Below, one piece after another: positions 1 through 11,814 of a DNA stretch of 64,000 bases. The notes beneath the pieces were generated by a model, which was not told where the DNA came from, did no database searches, and was given only the letters and a program-made list of their open reading frames with translations. A program made the translations under genes and the position numbers. Source of the stretch: Epiperipatus broadwayi (Eukaryota > Onychophora > Udeonychophora > Euonychophora > Peripatidae); NCBI GenBank assembly GCA_028023455.1, contig JAQFVV010012400.1:10714248-10778247 (forward strand). The letters run 5' to 3'. The stretch's first letter is position 1. Every line of letters begins with the position of its first letter.

Positions 1-24
1 ACTGCAGTATTTTTTGATTAGTTT

Positions 25-932
25 TATACTAATCTGTTTGTGTGTAGCACAATTGTCCTCAAAACTGTAAATTGTTAATAAATGAATAAACACAAATGAG
101 TATGCTTGGTGCTTTTGAAAGGTCCAGCCTTCATAATCATAGCTTGACTGCTAATGATGTTAATGATATGCAAATTTGGGTTGATTATGCTAGACATTCC
201 ATTTCCTGGATAAAGTATAGCATGTGTCCTTCCTATTGATGGTGTCTTTGTCTCTGGAGATGAAGAAGACTTCCTTAACTTTTATTTTGAGATTGTGCCT
301 CTCTCTGCACATGATTGTGGAATTGTCTGGTACACACTCATGCTGGCATGTGTTTTGTTGCTGAATAAAAACCAAATAAATGGAAAGTTGTTTGAGGGCT
401 CTGTTATATGAGTATTTGTGCTGTGCCAACTGAGTAGATAAGAATGCTTTGCTTTCTCCATAGTATGTTGCTTTTGTCTTCTTTAATACATTCTTATTTA
501 AGCTCATACTATGAAGTAAGAGCATCCTTATCTATTCGGTTGGCACAACACAGATACTCATAACAGAGCTCTCAATCAACCATCCATTTATTCAGTTTTT
601 ATTCAGCACCAAAACACATGCCAGCATAAATGTGTATCAGACAATCCCACAATCATGTGCAGAGTGATCCCAAAAGAAAAGTTAAGGAAACCTTCTTCAT
701 CTCCAAAAAGATGCGATCAATAGGAAGGACACATGCTATGCTTTATCTAAGAAATGGAATGTCTAGCATAATCAACACAAATTTACATATCATTAAACTC
801 ATTAACAGTTATGCTATGATTATGAAGGCTGGATCCTTTAAAAGCTTTAAGCATACTCACTCGTGTTTATACATTTATTAACAATTTACAGCTTTGAGAG
901 CAATTGTGCTACACACGCAAATGGACTAGTAT
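25..932. repeat. Large imperfect fold-back (inverted repeat) element
   Basis: The left arm (about 25-468) reappears as its reverse complement at about 507-932, around a roughly 38-bp AT-rich loop. Matching landmarks include GTGTGTAGCACAATTG at the outer left against CAATTGTGCTACACAC at the outer right, TTCATAATCATAGC against GCTATGATTATGAA, and CATAGTATG against CATACTATG beside the loop. The arms look about 75-80% identical by eye. Weak open frames occur on the minus strand of the left arm and the plus strand of the right arm. They are the same strand of the repeat unit, so they are repeat shadows and not two genes. I see no transposase. It is best called a fold-back or MITE-like element, or a head-to-head insertion pair. 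Confidence 0.85.
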
Positions 933-1031
933 ATATATAGTCCCTCAAAGGAGAAAAAAAATATTTGGCTAATTTATTTGATTAGTTTTGTATAATCCTT
1001 TTTTTCTTTTTAAGCTAAAATATATGTAAAA

Positions 1032-1061
1032 TACACACACACACACACACATATATATATA
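1032..1061. repeat. (AC)n(AT)n microsatellite
   Basis: About ten AC units are followed by about five AT units. It lies directly against a half copy of the palindromic MITE family at 1061. Confidence 0.9.
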
Positions 1062-1164
1062 AACAGTTTGAGATTGTTGATTGTTACCTATCTTGGGATT
1101 GTCTAAGTGTTGACTGGCTTCTGATGGTTACTTATAAACCCATTTAGCCTTGAACATTATTACA
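1061..1164 (+). repeat. Half copy of palindromic MITE family B
   Basis: The sequence ACAGTTTGAGATTGTTGATT runs on to GGGATTGTCTAAGTGTTGAC and matches the right arm of the complete palindrome at 48367-48504. The similarity continues beyond the palindrome into CCTTGAACATTATTAC, which also follows the 48.4-kb copy. The repeated unit is therefore larger than the hairpin itself. Confidence 0.8.
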
Positions 1165-1398
1165 CTTATTATTTAAGTAAAACTTTGGGTGGAATTTCAA
1201 AATTATAATTGCAATTTGTAATGTTATAATTAATTATTTATTAGTCTGCATTCAGAACAGATTATATTTAAGAGGTTTACTTAAATTTCTTTGTATCAAT
1301 AATTTCAATCTCTGTGATCAAGTTGCAAACATTAGTGTCTAAATAAATATATGGGTTCATTAATAAAGATAGGATTCCACTTTTCTTGCTAAAAGAAG

Positions 1399-1480
1399 GT
1401 TGCCTTGACAACAGTTTGAAATTGTTGATTGTTATTTATATATTGGTATTGTCTAAGTGTTGACTGTTTTCTAATGATTA
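1399..1480 (+). repeat. Half copy of palindromic MITE family B
   Basis: It begins GTTGCCTTGACAACAGTTTG, which includes the 6-bp loop and the last bases of the missing arm, and ends near GTTTTCTAATGATT. The break point sits just past the centre of the hairpin, as in the half copy at 29.1 kb. Confidence 0.8.
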
Positions 1481-2164
1481 TATATATATATTTCTTTGAA
1501 CTGAAATATGTGTAGATATATATTTCCTTAAATAAAGTTCTTTTTAAAATAATAATCAGGTATTTTTTAACAATTTAATTAAATAATAATCAAATGATAA
1601 ATAATTATTAAAAATATTTAGTCTGTAGAAGTAAAGGTCTCATTAAAAGTTTCAACATTTACATTTGTAAATAAATCCATTAAAATCTTCTAATTATTAC
1701 ATATAATTATTTATACGAAACTTTTCTATATTTGTGATAATATTTGAGAATTTGTGTGTCTCCATTTATTTAAGAACTAGGGAACAAATTAAAAATAAGT
1801 TCAAATTTGGGTTTATAGCAGGGCAGGGCAAATAAATACTATTATTTGATGATATAATTTAAATTTGTATTGTTAGTTTTGTATTGCTCCTTTTTTGACT
1901 TCATTATATCTGGATTCTATCTAGAAAAATACACAGAAAATCTCATTAAAATTTACAATATTTACATGTATAAGTCTATGAAAAATTTCTGATTATTTTA
2001 TACAACTTTTTGTGAGAATTTTTTTATTTGTAAAAATATTGGGATGTTGTAATATTTCACTTTTCAGATATACATATTATGAAATATTGATGTTTGACCT
2101 ATCTCCTTTATTTAATGGCTAGAGGTGAATTCCATTTTTGATTTTTGGGATCAGAATTAAATTG
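1481..2164. other. AT-rich stretch without recognisable gene
   Basis: Stop codons occur in all frames. There are short A or T runs and no repeat I can match to the rest of the window. Confidence 0.6.
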
Positions 2165-2680
2165 AATTTTAAAACAGGCAAAACTCTCATTACAGTAGTG
2201 CCACTCAGCACAAGCTAGAGTAACCAATGGATATCAGAAGATTTGTGCATAAAATCCCTATCGTCTATTCATCTCCAGACTAGTTTTTAGCTTGTGGATT
2301 TCATCAGTGAGGAGCTTTGGATCTGAGAGCACTGCACCTAGATCTTAGGATCTAATGCAACCCTCCCGCAGCCACCTTTTATCTCTACTTAGCTACAAAA
2401 CTATGAGTCTAAAATTTGAAAATACAATAATATTTGCAATCCAAAATCATTAGCCTATATAATCATATAGGTCTGAACTCAGTTCATTACCAATAGATTT
2501 TGGTGTTTTTTTGGTTCTTTATTAATCATAGCCACCACTATTCTATTAGGCAGGATTGGTGTTAAACCACTAAACATCACATGATCACCATTTCTAATGA
2601 TTGCTCATAACTGTCATTAAAACAAGCAAAACTCTTCATACAGTAAAACTGTGATCATGTGGTGTTTAGTGGTTTAACAA
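2165..2680 (+). repeat. Repeat family A (long form) ending in a small TIR MITE
   Basis: It starts at AAAACAGGCAAAACTCTC and continues through GAGAGCACTGCACCTAGATC, GGATCTAATGCAACCCTC and CAGCCACCTTTTATCTC. The same order is seen at 58.3-58.7 kb, and reversed at 40.5-40.85 kb. The 3' part (2561-2680) is a complete short MITE. Its left end GTTAAACCACTAAACATCAC is mirrored by GTGTTTAGTGGTTTAAC on the right, and each end carries the self-complementary core CACATGATCAC. No coding capacity is seen. Confidence 0.8.
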
Positions 2681-2690
2681 ATAAATCTTA

Positions 2691-4388
2691 TAGATAGGTT
2701 GTGATTTTAGTTTGCATAACCAATTTTTAAATTGATTTCTTGTGAGATTATTGCTGGAATATATTGAAAAAAAATAATATATATGAAAAATTCATTTAAA
2801 CTTTTAATATCTACATCTGTAAATACCAGATTTTAATATATATGCATTGAGTCTTCAATGGTTCTAATTTTTACCTTTAGTATTGAGGCTTAATATTCTA
2901 ATTGAAAGTAATGCACATTTGAATAGTGGAATTAAAAGTTGTTGCATGATATATAATTGTATTCCATCCAACTTTGTATCTCAAGCCTCAATGATGAAAG
3001 CAAAAGACAAAAAACAGTCTATAAAATAAGGATTTGAATGCTCTATCATCTGGCAAACACCAATTATTTAAGATTAGTATAGATATCACTGGAGCTGGGG
3101 ATATATATTTTATAATAAATAATTTTGCAATAATACGAGGATTTGTTATTTTTTAATGTTTGCAATCAGTGTTGCTAAATATAGCATCAATGCTAAGTTT
3201 TCATTCTAAAAGAATATGATGGTAAATAGGTTAAATGGGAACTATGATTAATTGATGATAACATTTAATCATCAGTGGGGATAAATTACCATGAACATTA
3301 ATTTTACAAAATTTATTCTATCACTTTAATAATTGTAAATATATATATATATGTTAATTGTATAGTTAGATAATTAGAAATTCGCAAAATGGTTAAGCAC
3401 CTAAAGAGATAGTTGAACACAACAATAGTTCCATTCCAGTGATTCAGATTGATTCTATTTTAATATATTTAATTAAGAATAAATTCTGAATATTTAAGCT
3501 CAGATTCTATTACTCTGTCATGGTGTTAAACTACAGATGGTATTTAAAGCTAATATTAATTGATTGATTTTAATAAAAATATTTTTTTTAAAAAAAAATT
3601 GTTTCATGATACTTTTGGAAACATATCATTATAAATTCACTAATGAAGCATTTCATTTAAAATGAAGTAATGAATTTTAAACTTTTTAATTTTAAAGAAT
3701 TCAGTCTGTATTATTTATTCAATTGTGTCTGTAAGGATATTCTATGCCTTATATAGTTTAATACAATGGTAGAAAGGCAGATTCTAAAGTTCAAGGTCCA
3801 ATATCAGGTCACTTCTGCTATTCAGAATTCATCTGACCTCTCCAGTATTTGATATTTAAGAAAAATGTATGATTTATTGCTTAAAGTTTATAAAAAAGTC
3901 AAAATAACAGAATTGGATTTGCTCTTTACCTCCAAAGTCCAATATTCTACCAATTCACCAAACCAGGCAGATCATTTAATTATTTATTTGTTTCTGTGTT
4001 CAATTGTTAATTTTTGTGTTTTAAAATTATTTAAATTATCTCTAAATTTAAAATTGTTATATATATTGTGATTAATCAAAATTGGAAAAGAATAAATATC
4101 TTTATGCTGTTATTCCATAAAATAATAATCAGAAAATAATAAATTCTTTATAACAGCTATATAAATATCGTTTTTTTATATTGTTGTTGTTTGCTTTAAT
4201 TTTATTATTAAACACTAGATGGTTTTATGTCTGAAATAGTTCATTAGCATAATAGATTATTAACATTTAAAAAGCGTATCAAATCACGTGCTGAAAAAGG
4301 CTTTTTATGTATAAAAAAAATTTGATATTTATATAGCTAATGTAAAGAATTTATTATGTTCTGATTATTATTGTGCTTAATTTAATAA
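2691..4388. other. AT-rich stretch without recognisable gene
   Basis: No coding signal is seen. Around 3745-3850 a GGTCCAATATCAGGTC-like stretch vaguely recalls a tRNA-derived SINE body. A 68-codon open frame at 3865-4071 has no recognisable motif and strongly AT-biased codons, so I do not call it. Confidence 0.5.
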
Positions 4389-4466
4389 ATTATGTTTAAT
4401 CTCTATTTGAACAAATTATGTTTAATCTCTATTTGAACAAATTATGTTTAATCTCTAATTGCACAA
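4389..4466. repeat. Three tandem copies of a 26-bp unit
   Basis: The unit starts ATTATGTTTAATCTCTATTT and repeats at 4389, 4415 and 4441. The first two copies are identical and the third carries a few changes. Confidence 0.9.
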
Positions 4467-5124
4467 AATTTGAAAATCCCTTAAAAACTTTTAACACACA
4501 CAAAATATTTTTTTAATTATTTTTTTTTTTAGCAATGAATTCTTCACTTCAAATTTCACTATGTCATAATTATCTGCCAGTGCAAAAAAATTCAGTCTAT
4601 CTTTTCTCAAACATATACATTAAATAAATATAAGCAATTATTTGAAAATTGGAGTTTATTTTTCTAGTAAAGGAATCTGACCATAATACTTCTACATTAT
4701 TATTTTTTTAATCGGTTCTGTTAAGTAAAGGTCTGGCATGTATATTATAAATAGAGGACTAGAAAAATAGTTTTAAATATTCTACTGCAGAGCAAAGACC
4801 TTTCCAGTATATTCTCATATAGCAACAGTGAAGGACAATACAGAACTCAGTAGATTTTTTATTTATTAAGTATTGAAGAGTTCAAACAGTTTTCTATTTC
4901 TTATTTGAATTTCTAGTTAAGAATACTTATATACTCAATTGCTGATCAATGTTGGAAGGTTTCTGGTATGGTTGTAGTCTGGACATTTAAAAAAGACATC
5001 CAAGTCTATTGAAATATTTTAAAATTTATTTAGCATGGATTCAAACCCAGGTTGTATGTAAAATATTTCATTTCAAGTACTACTACATTGTTTAACTTTT
5101 ATGAATAACTATAATTGCCCTTTC

Positions 5125-5215
5125 ATGGTTTAGTGCAGTGGTAAGAGTATCACAATCTGGAGTATAAGGTCCTCAAATTAATTCCAGATCTGGTACTTCC
5201 AGCAATGAATTCTTA
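5125..5215 (+). repeat. Possible tRNA-derived SINE head
   Basis: TGGTTTAGTGCAGTGGTAAG resembles a polymerase III A box. About 45 bp later, TCAAATTAATTCC is a poor B box. Only one copy is clear here, so this is a weak call. Confidence 0.3.
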
Positions 5216-5379
5216 TGAACTCTCAAGTAGTAAAGATACAAAGGTAAAAGAATTTCCACAATGATTAAAAAAATGGATAATCAAGATATAAATTCATGAT
5301 ATTGTCATGTATTGAAGAACATTTATCTAAATGTAATAGCATTGATAAAGTTCACATGATGCTATTTAGATAAGGAGTA

Positions 5380-6285
5380 CTGATACATGTATACCAAAGA
5401 GTGATTTTATAACTGAAATATTTTTATAACAGTTTTACAAAATATACTTTGTGAATTAAAATGGAAAGCTAAAGGAATAAAATTAAATAAAGATTATTTA
5501 AATTATCTAGAATTTGCAAATAATATGTTGGTGTTGTTTGTTTTGTTTTTTTTGATTTTTGCAAATTATGCGTCAGAGCTTCAGGAAAGTTGCAAGAGTT
5601 ATCAGATGAAAATATAAAAAATATTATTATAAAAATAAATGCTAAATACAAAGTAATGGCCAATGGATTTTCTCAAAAGAAGAAAATAAAGATTGATAAT
5701 CATGGATTAGTAGAACTTAACAACTCCAAATATTTTGATCAGATTATTAAACATTGATGAAAATATGATGGATGAAAATAATCATAAAATTAAATTTCAG
5801 ATAATGCTTTTAGGGCAAAAGTAACTTAACATTAAAATAAAATATTCCTATGTTTTTAACAGTTCTAACTTTTGGATCTGAGGCTTGGACAAAGACAAAA
5901 TAAATTCAGAGATTCCACTGAGTGAATAGGAATAATAATAAGAGATTGATAATAAAATACATGGGTGAGAGAGGAAATAGCTATCACTGGCATTATTGAA
6001 AGAACAAAAAAACAGAAAATGGAGTTGGGGCGGACATATTTCTAGAAGAAATGGTAATAAACAAACAGTGAAAGTTTGTCATTGGATTTCACAAGATTGT
6101 AATAAACTTCAGAAAAAGACCACATGTGAGATGGATGAATGAAGTAAGGAAAATTGTCAGTGCAATAAATACTATGGCTCAATAAAGGCTATGAATAAAA
6201 AGCTGAATTTTACTTGGAGAAACTTTTATCTTGCAATGAATTAGTTGAGAATCGTGACGATAATAATGATTAGTAGGAAAAGCAG
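5380..6285 (+). mobile_element. Decayed RTE-like LINE, reverse transcriptase to 3' end
   Basis: Translating the plus strand with frameshifts gives a recognisable RTE-type tail. Near 5490-5525 the frame NYLEFANNMLV stands where RTE elements have 'NHLRFADDIVL', so the catalytic F/Y-ADD box is mutated to FANN. ASELQES follows near 5575, then VELNNSKYFDQII near 5715. At about 6115-6160 the frame RKRPHVRWMNEVRK is the conserved RTE C-terminal block and LGETFILQ closes the ORF. The same block appears in the 56-kb copy. The sequence runs out in a GACGATAATAATGAT tail, a degraded form of the GATGAT repeats on other copies. Many stops and frameshifts make it long dead. Confidence 0.75.
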
Positions 6286-6504
6286 CTCAATATTTTATTT
6301 CAATTTGTATTTCTAATGAATGATTTGGATCTTCAACACATATAATTGTATATTTGAGTTAGAAATAATGTTTAACTTAATAAATGATTAGTAAAAAGTA
6401 TTAATATGTTTCTATAAAGTAATTTGTATCAAAGTTGTGAGTGCAGAAAATTTGAAACTTGTCCTTTAAACTATAGTAATTTTCTATCTACATATATTCG
6501 GAGC

Positions 6505-6605
6505 ATAGGACGAAGATATGTATAAGAGTTTGTAATCTGGGCCAACTGATAAGTGGTAGTCCGGCACGAAGTGTGCACGCTAAAGGATTATTTACCTTTT
6601 TTACA
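6505..6605 (+). repeat. Fragment of 475-bp repeat family D
   Basis: GTAATCTGGGCCAACTGAT followed by GGATTATTTACC matches the centre of the repeat seen at 7.9, 18.5-19.4 and 59.0 kb. Confidence 0.65.
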
Positions 6606-6611
6606 TCTCTT

Positions 6612-7342
6612 TACAACATATGTTTCAGTAATGTTTGATGGAATAGAAGTCTGTAATATATAAATATGTAAAGTTAAATTTAAGCATCTCTAAAAACATT
6701 CTTAAAAAAGTGGAATGAATATTTCTAATGTATCCACAGTGGGAGAGGTTGGACTGAATTTTAGGCTGATGGAAAATTGTGATAGGAGTAAGTTGAGCTG
6801 AAAGACGCGGCACTGATAAGAAATAAAAAACTGGCAAATGTAACATATATGTTAAATTCCCCCTTTATTTTTGATCTATATCAATGTGTGTGTGTGTGTA
6901 TGTGAACTTGGTTTACGCAGTGGTCCAAGCTCTTGCCTTTTATTGTAAATGGATAAATAAATCCATAGAATTGCATTCCTGCCTTGTGTTAACCTATGTA
7001 TGTGTGTGTATTAAAGTTCCTTCATTTTTCATTTGATTCATTGTCTGTGTTCACTTATAATTTTTTCTCTCTTTTTCCATTTCAAACACCCTTCTCTCTA
7101 TTAAATGCTGCTCCAGTTTCATGCATGAATTACTACCACACATGTGTCAGCCTGCTGTTACCAATCTGGGTTTTTGTTTTCTATTATTGGAAAAAAAAAT
7201 CAGTTACTATAAAAGTTTATTTATAAGAGCTATTTCTTTTTTTTTTTTAGCTTTTACTATCTTTTAACTAAAAGTAAAACAACGATTTTCTTTTCAATTT
7301 TTTTCTTTTACTGAGAAATTTTATAAATGAGAGATTTAGATC
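6612..7342. other. AT-rich stretch with a (TG)n run, no gene
   Basis: A short TG run lies at about 6886-6902 and another at 6998-7008. The open frames here (73 and 76 codons) lie on opposite strands, have no motif, and look like chance. Confidence 0.5.
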
Positions 7343-7531
7343 AACTTCTTTTATTCAGAGGGTAAAAAATTGTCTCTTATTTTAAACTCCTCCCATTTCT
7401 CGTCTGATTATGAAACAGCTGGGCAGTGGTGCTTTCCAATTATTAGAAAAGCAAGGGCGGCTGACCTCTGGAGGACAAATTTTCCACTGTACTACAGAGA
7501 TTTGTCTGCGTTTGAACATATGCATGAAACA
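7343..7531 (+). other. GC-richer block with an uninterrupted reading frame, unknown
   Basis: About 190 bp around 7380-7530 is clearly less AT-rich than its surroundings. One plus-strand frame stays open from about 7352 to a TGA near 7531 without needing a Met start. It contains several Trp and Tyr residues, for example AGQWCFPIIRKARAADLW. CTTCTTTTATTCAG just before it resembles a 3' splice site. The minus strand is also open for 48 codons (MHMFKRRQISVVQW...), which weakens the coding argument. It could be an exon, a conserved noncoding block or a piece of an unrecognised transposon. I do not recognise the protein. Confidence 0.3.
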
Positions 7532-7884
7532 TGATTTTTTTCAAAAAACAAAATCTTTAAAATACCTTTGAAGGTTTCAGCAGATTACATATATATTTGT
7601 TCTCACTTCTAGAGTTGTAAATACAGATTTAATTCCTATATCGTTGTACCACCCCTAAGTAAAATTAAACCTTAGACATACTGCGGGTTTAATCCTTAAT
7701 CTATCTACTTAGAAATTCTGAATATTTAAACGACTGTATTTCTATATAAAAACTTGTAGATTTAAACTTTTCTAAATATTTTCCGTAACAGTTGATTTAA
7801 TATTTTGTATAAAAATTGAAAATGCACTCAAAAAGTGCGATACCATATAATATTGATATTAAAAAAAATAGTGTAACTGAGCTT
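7532..7884. other. AT-rich stretch, no gene seen
   Basis: No open frame of note and no repeat matched within the window. TACCACCCCTAAG near 7650 is the only less AT-rich piece. Confidence 0.5.
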
Positions 7885-8085
7885 TGATTGTATATATATA
7901 TATGTGGAGATGATAATCTGGACCAACTGACGAGTGCTGGTTTAGCATGAAATACGGATATTGGTGATTATTTATTTTTTCAACATGTGTGTCTAATCAA
8001 AGTGTACCAGCGGTATGAAATAGCATGGATGGTTGAGGGTCGTGTGAAAGTCTGAGTTCAAACCCTATATATTATAAGCGTTTAA
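7885..8085 (+). repeat. Partial copy of 475-bp repeat family D
   Basis: From ATATATGTGGAGATGATAAT through TGGACCAACTGACGAGTGCT to GTCTGAGTTCAAACCC it matches the copy at about 59010-59185 closely. The closing GAGTTCAAACCC resembles a polymerase III B box, so the family may be SINE-derived. Confidence 0.8.
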
Positions 8086-8107
8086 TTAAAAAAGATAGTA
8101 TTAAGAT

Positions 8108-8131
8108 AAAGTTTGAGCTAGCTCAAACTTT
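8108..8131. repeat. Perfect 24-bp palindrome
   Basis: AAAGTTTGAGCT is followed immediately by AGCTCAAACTTT, with no loop. It lies 20-30 bp downstream of the family D copy. It could be an end of that repeat or a chance cruciform. Confidence 0.9.
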
Positions 8132-9400
8132 TATTTTCTATATTCACGATAACATCTTATAGAAAATTTTATGGGCATTTACATGAAGCAGGCAGGCACC
8201 AAGATAGGATTTAAATTTGAAGTGGAATTTGTACTTCAACTGATAAACAAACAAATAACTGGATGGTTTTATTATTTGAAGTTCAAACACTGGAAATACC
8301 AGAATGAGAATGATCTGAAAACTCTACTGCAAGAATCTGCCACTCAACAATGCACTAAATACAAAGTATTAAAAGCAAAGATAAGAACATTATCTTTTTG
8401 GCTTCCAGACTTTCAGAATGCTGATGATTATTATTCTACTCTTATCGTTTGAAAAGAAAAATCTACTGAACAATTTAAATATTTTGAATACTATCTGCAG
8501 AGATTTGTATTTAGAATTAATGTTTAGGAAGCTCAATTTTTTTATCAGCAATGATGGGGAGGGAATCTTCAATAACTATTAGTTTAGATGATTATTGATT
8601 AGACAATGTGATCAGTTCAAATATTTTAGTAGAATTTTAGGTAGAGAGCAATGATGGCCCATGAAATTTTTAAGCAGGGGTGCTTTATTACAGTATCACC
8701 ACCAAAAAGTAAGCACTGAAAACAAAACAAAGCATTTCTAATTTTGCGACCACACAAACATTTATTTTCCCATATCAATCATTGTTAAAAGATGCAATGT
8801 GTTTTTTAGTTTTAGTAACTTCTATTTAACTAATAGTAATATTTGGAGTAGATCAATCCTTACTTTTTATTTCAAATTTCCATATAATGTCAGTTGGGGA
8901 AATGTAATTTTTTTTATATAATCATTAACGCTCATCATGATAAATATTTAAAATAATATTTCTTTTATTATTTTATTATATTTTTCTGTAATAAATATTT
9001 ATATGTTAATTTATAGATGTTAATTACAAGAAAAAGACAGAATATTTTATTGCTCAGCCTAACTAAAAACAATACAAATTTATTCATTCTGAAGAGAAAA
9101 CAGAATAGAATATCATTCTCAAAATACTGCTGAAGCTGCTGCAGTGAGCAGCTCCAGTGATGTTAATTTCATGCATTGATAAGAACAAACAAATCTTGGC
9201 AGAACTTGCTGAAATTTACTGACTATGGCATTTTTGATACTGTTATAATTAGCAGTGTCTTTGAATAGAATTTCAAGGATTGGCTAAAATAATTCTTTTC
9301 TAAAAATAGTTTAATTAATTGTATTTACATAATAATTATGCAAAATATCGAATAATTGTTATACTGTTGACATTTTCAAGCACACATTTAATAATTAATT
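8132..9400. other. No recognised gene; one weak open frame
   Basis: A plus-strand frame of 93 codons at 8171-8452 has mixed composition (for example KFKHWKYQNENDLKTLLQES) but no motif, no signal peptide and no family I know. I leave it uncalled. The remainder is AT-rich. Confidence 0.4.
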
Positions 9401-9406
9401 TATTTA

Positions 9407-9428
9407 TTTTTTTTTTTGGGGGGGGGGG
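9407..9428. repeat. T11-G11 homopolymer junction
   Basis: A run of eleven T is followed directly by eleven G. Similar junctions occur at 53754-53776 (C then A) and 53892-53915 (T then G). Confidence 0.9.
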
Positions 9429-9639
9429 TCCAGAATCATAGCACTTATGGACCAGTTACTACTGCTAGAAAAGCAGACTTACATGTATAAGTGCAGTGCA
9501 GGCTGTATTTGAGCCAGTGTATTGCCATATTATATGGAATCCATTATATGGTCTTTTATCAAAATACAATCAGACCAGAAGTCCAACATTGGTAAATAAA
9601 TTAATAATTTATGCATCATTGTGTTAAAATACAGATCAT

Positions 9640-10125
9640 TCACTAACATCATCAAATTCTACAACAAAATCAGAACAAAACTCTCTCCATCAGGCCCTAA
9701 ACAATGGATATTATTCTTTTATAACCCTAAAATCTCCAAGAACATAAACAAAATATGCTCAGTGTCATAAGAAATTAGCTTTCTCACCTCACCCTCTATA
9801 AACAGGTTTGTCAATAACTCCAAAGATAAACTCCTCACTGATCATATTCACCACACCATGTACAATATCACCTACAATCTACTATGCAGAATCTCATGCC
9901 AGTCTTGCAACAAGCTTTCCTCAATATCAATATCTCTACAAATATACAGAATGCAAATTCATATTTCTGGAGCATAAAAGCACACTTGACCACCCATTCA
10001 AGCCTACATCAGGCTGCTTTGGGTGTATTAAATGAAATGACTCCAAACACACAATAAAGAAAGCATGGTGCATCATCAACAACTCGTACTTCATAAATAA
10101 AAAGGAGTACTGCTTCCCCTCTCTC
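9640..10125 (+). pseudogene. C-rich relic, possibly of a GIY-YIG-like element
   Basis: This stretch has more C than its flanks and several short open frames. One plus frame reads NITYNLLCRISCQSCNKL near 9865-9915, and another FLEHKSTLDHP follows near 9970. A Cys-pair strand and a later EHK-like piece recall the C-terminal GIY-YIG region of Penelope-like elements, but the hallmark GIY and YIG triplets are not readable. The frames also do not join without several shifts. Family is uncertain; it may instead be another LINE. Confidence 0.25.
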
Positions 10126-10464
10126 TAAAAAATGGGCTATCTAATTAATTTGAATATGTTTACATAAATTTCCATCCTATTTATACCCATCATTCTCTGC
10201 TCCATAACTCAGCTATAAATATGATATAACTAAGATGTGAAAGTGCTTAACTAAAAATTTAAGATATTTCTACACTGAAGCTTTTCTTATTTAGAATTCC
10301 TAGCACTTTTAACTACAATTTGTTTAGGGAAAGTATATCAATTTATAACATTACAAAATAACATAAAAATGCTGATGATTGAAGGATAATCCATAGTAAT
10401 ACAATAAATTTATAAGACCAACTAAATATTATTCCTTCACAAGTTGAATGTGATGAAATTAAAT

Positions 10465-10589
<125 letters not shown>

Positions 10590-10599
10590 AAAAGGGCAT

Positions 10600-11810
10600 G
10601 CATTCATTGGATTTGACATGTTGAGTAAATGATAATTAACAGCCTTTTTAAAAATATATTCACTTGTGAGCACAAGCCTAATTTTTATAGGAGATGCAGG
10701 TCTCATTTATGCACAGTAAAATATTTCAAAGTTACTAAAATTAATATAATACTGATTGAATTCATCTCATATGAAGATCTAATAGAAAGCTGCATTTAGA
10801 CAAAATGATTAAAATTAATTGAATGTTCAATATCTTAGAAAGTTGTACAATATTTGATCACAGAAAATGACATAATGAGCTTTAATTCAGGAACATTAAC
10901 ATTCTGCCACACCACATTCAGAAGTTAAAAAATAACATTTCAAGATGTTAGAAAATAAACCTAAGAATTAGCTTGAGAGATACATGGATGAATTTGTGTA
11001 AGTATTAATTTTTTTTTACTTTTTTTTTTTTGAATGAGAATAGTCCTATTCATTTACAAGAAACTGCTAATAATATAATGTTAATGATTATATAAAATAT
11101 CCTCAAAGTCTTTAGGTTCTGAAAATTAATCTTCAACTGGACTATTCTAACAGTATCATTTTCAATTCAGAAATTGCATAATCTTATATATATAAAACAG
11201 ATAGCAATGATCTTAATCAAAAATGTAAAATAATAACTATTTATAATTATAATTGTTCAAACAAACCATCCTTACCATTAACAGAAAGTGAATATTGCCA
11301 TTCAATGTTGGAAAAAGAATACAAAGATGAAAAAACAAGGAATAAAAAGATTCAAAAAGTTTTATGATATTTATAATCAATCAGAAAAACACAATTATGT
11401 CCATATACATCATATACTGATTCTTTAGTGTGATTTATTGTAGATTATTATTGATTTGTAATTCACTGATTTGCAAATATCGAAACAAAATTAAGAAGAT
11501 GGGAAAAAAACCCTTTAGATCTATGCAAAAAAATTTCCATGCAATATACAGGAAGTGTAGAAAAATATATTTATGTAAATACAATCCAGAAATGTTCATT
11601 ATGCATCTGTCTGTGTGTATGTATATGTATTAGGATTGAGAAGCTGCCCCAAGGAACCTGACATAGTTTTACAAAAAGTTTATAAATTTTAAATTTTTTT
11701 TGCAGAATTACATAATTTAGTTATGAAAATTAATTGGATGAAAGTTTACAGTGGAAGGATTTTATTTTATAAATTAAATAATGGCTTATGACTTTTGAAA
11801 CTTTCTTTAT
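10600..11810. other. AT-rich stretch without recognisable gene
   Basis: Stops occur in all frames. A 67-codon frame at 11430-11633 has no motif. No repeat is matched elsewhere. Confidence 0.5.
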
Positions 11811-11814
11811 AAAT

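Noticed and set aside
190-525. 111-codon minus-strand open frame
   Set aside because: It lies in the left arm of the fold-back; the mirrored arm carries the related but broken frame, and no motif is recognisable.
4389-4466. CRISPR-like array (three 26-bp repeats)
   Set aside because: The copies are directly adjacent with no spacers, and the genome is eukaryotic; it is a simple tandem repeat.
8171-8452. 93-codon plus-strand frame as a gene
   Set aside because: No motif, no similar copy in the window, no splice or promoter signal I can defend.
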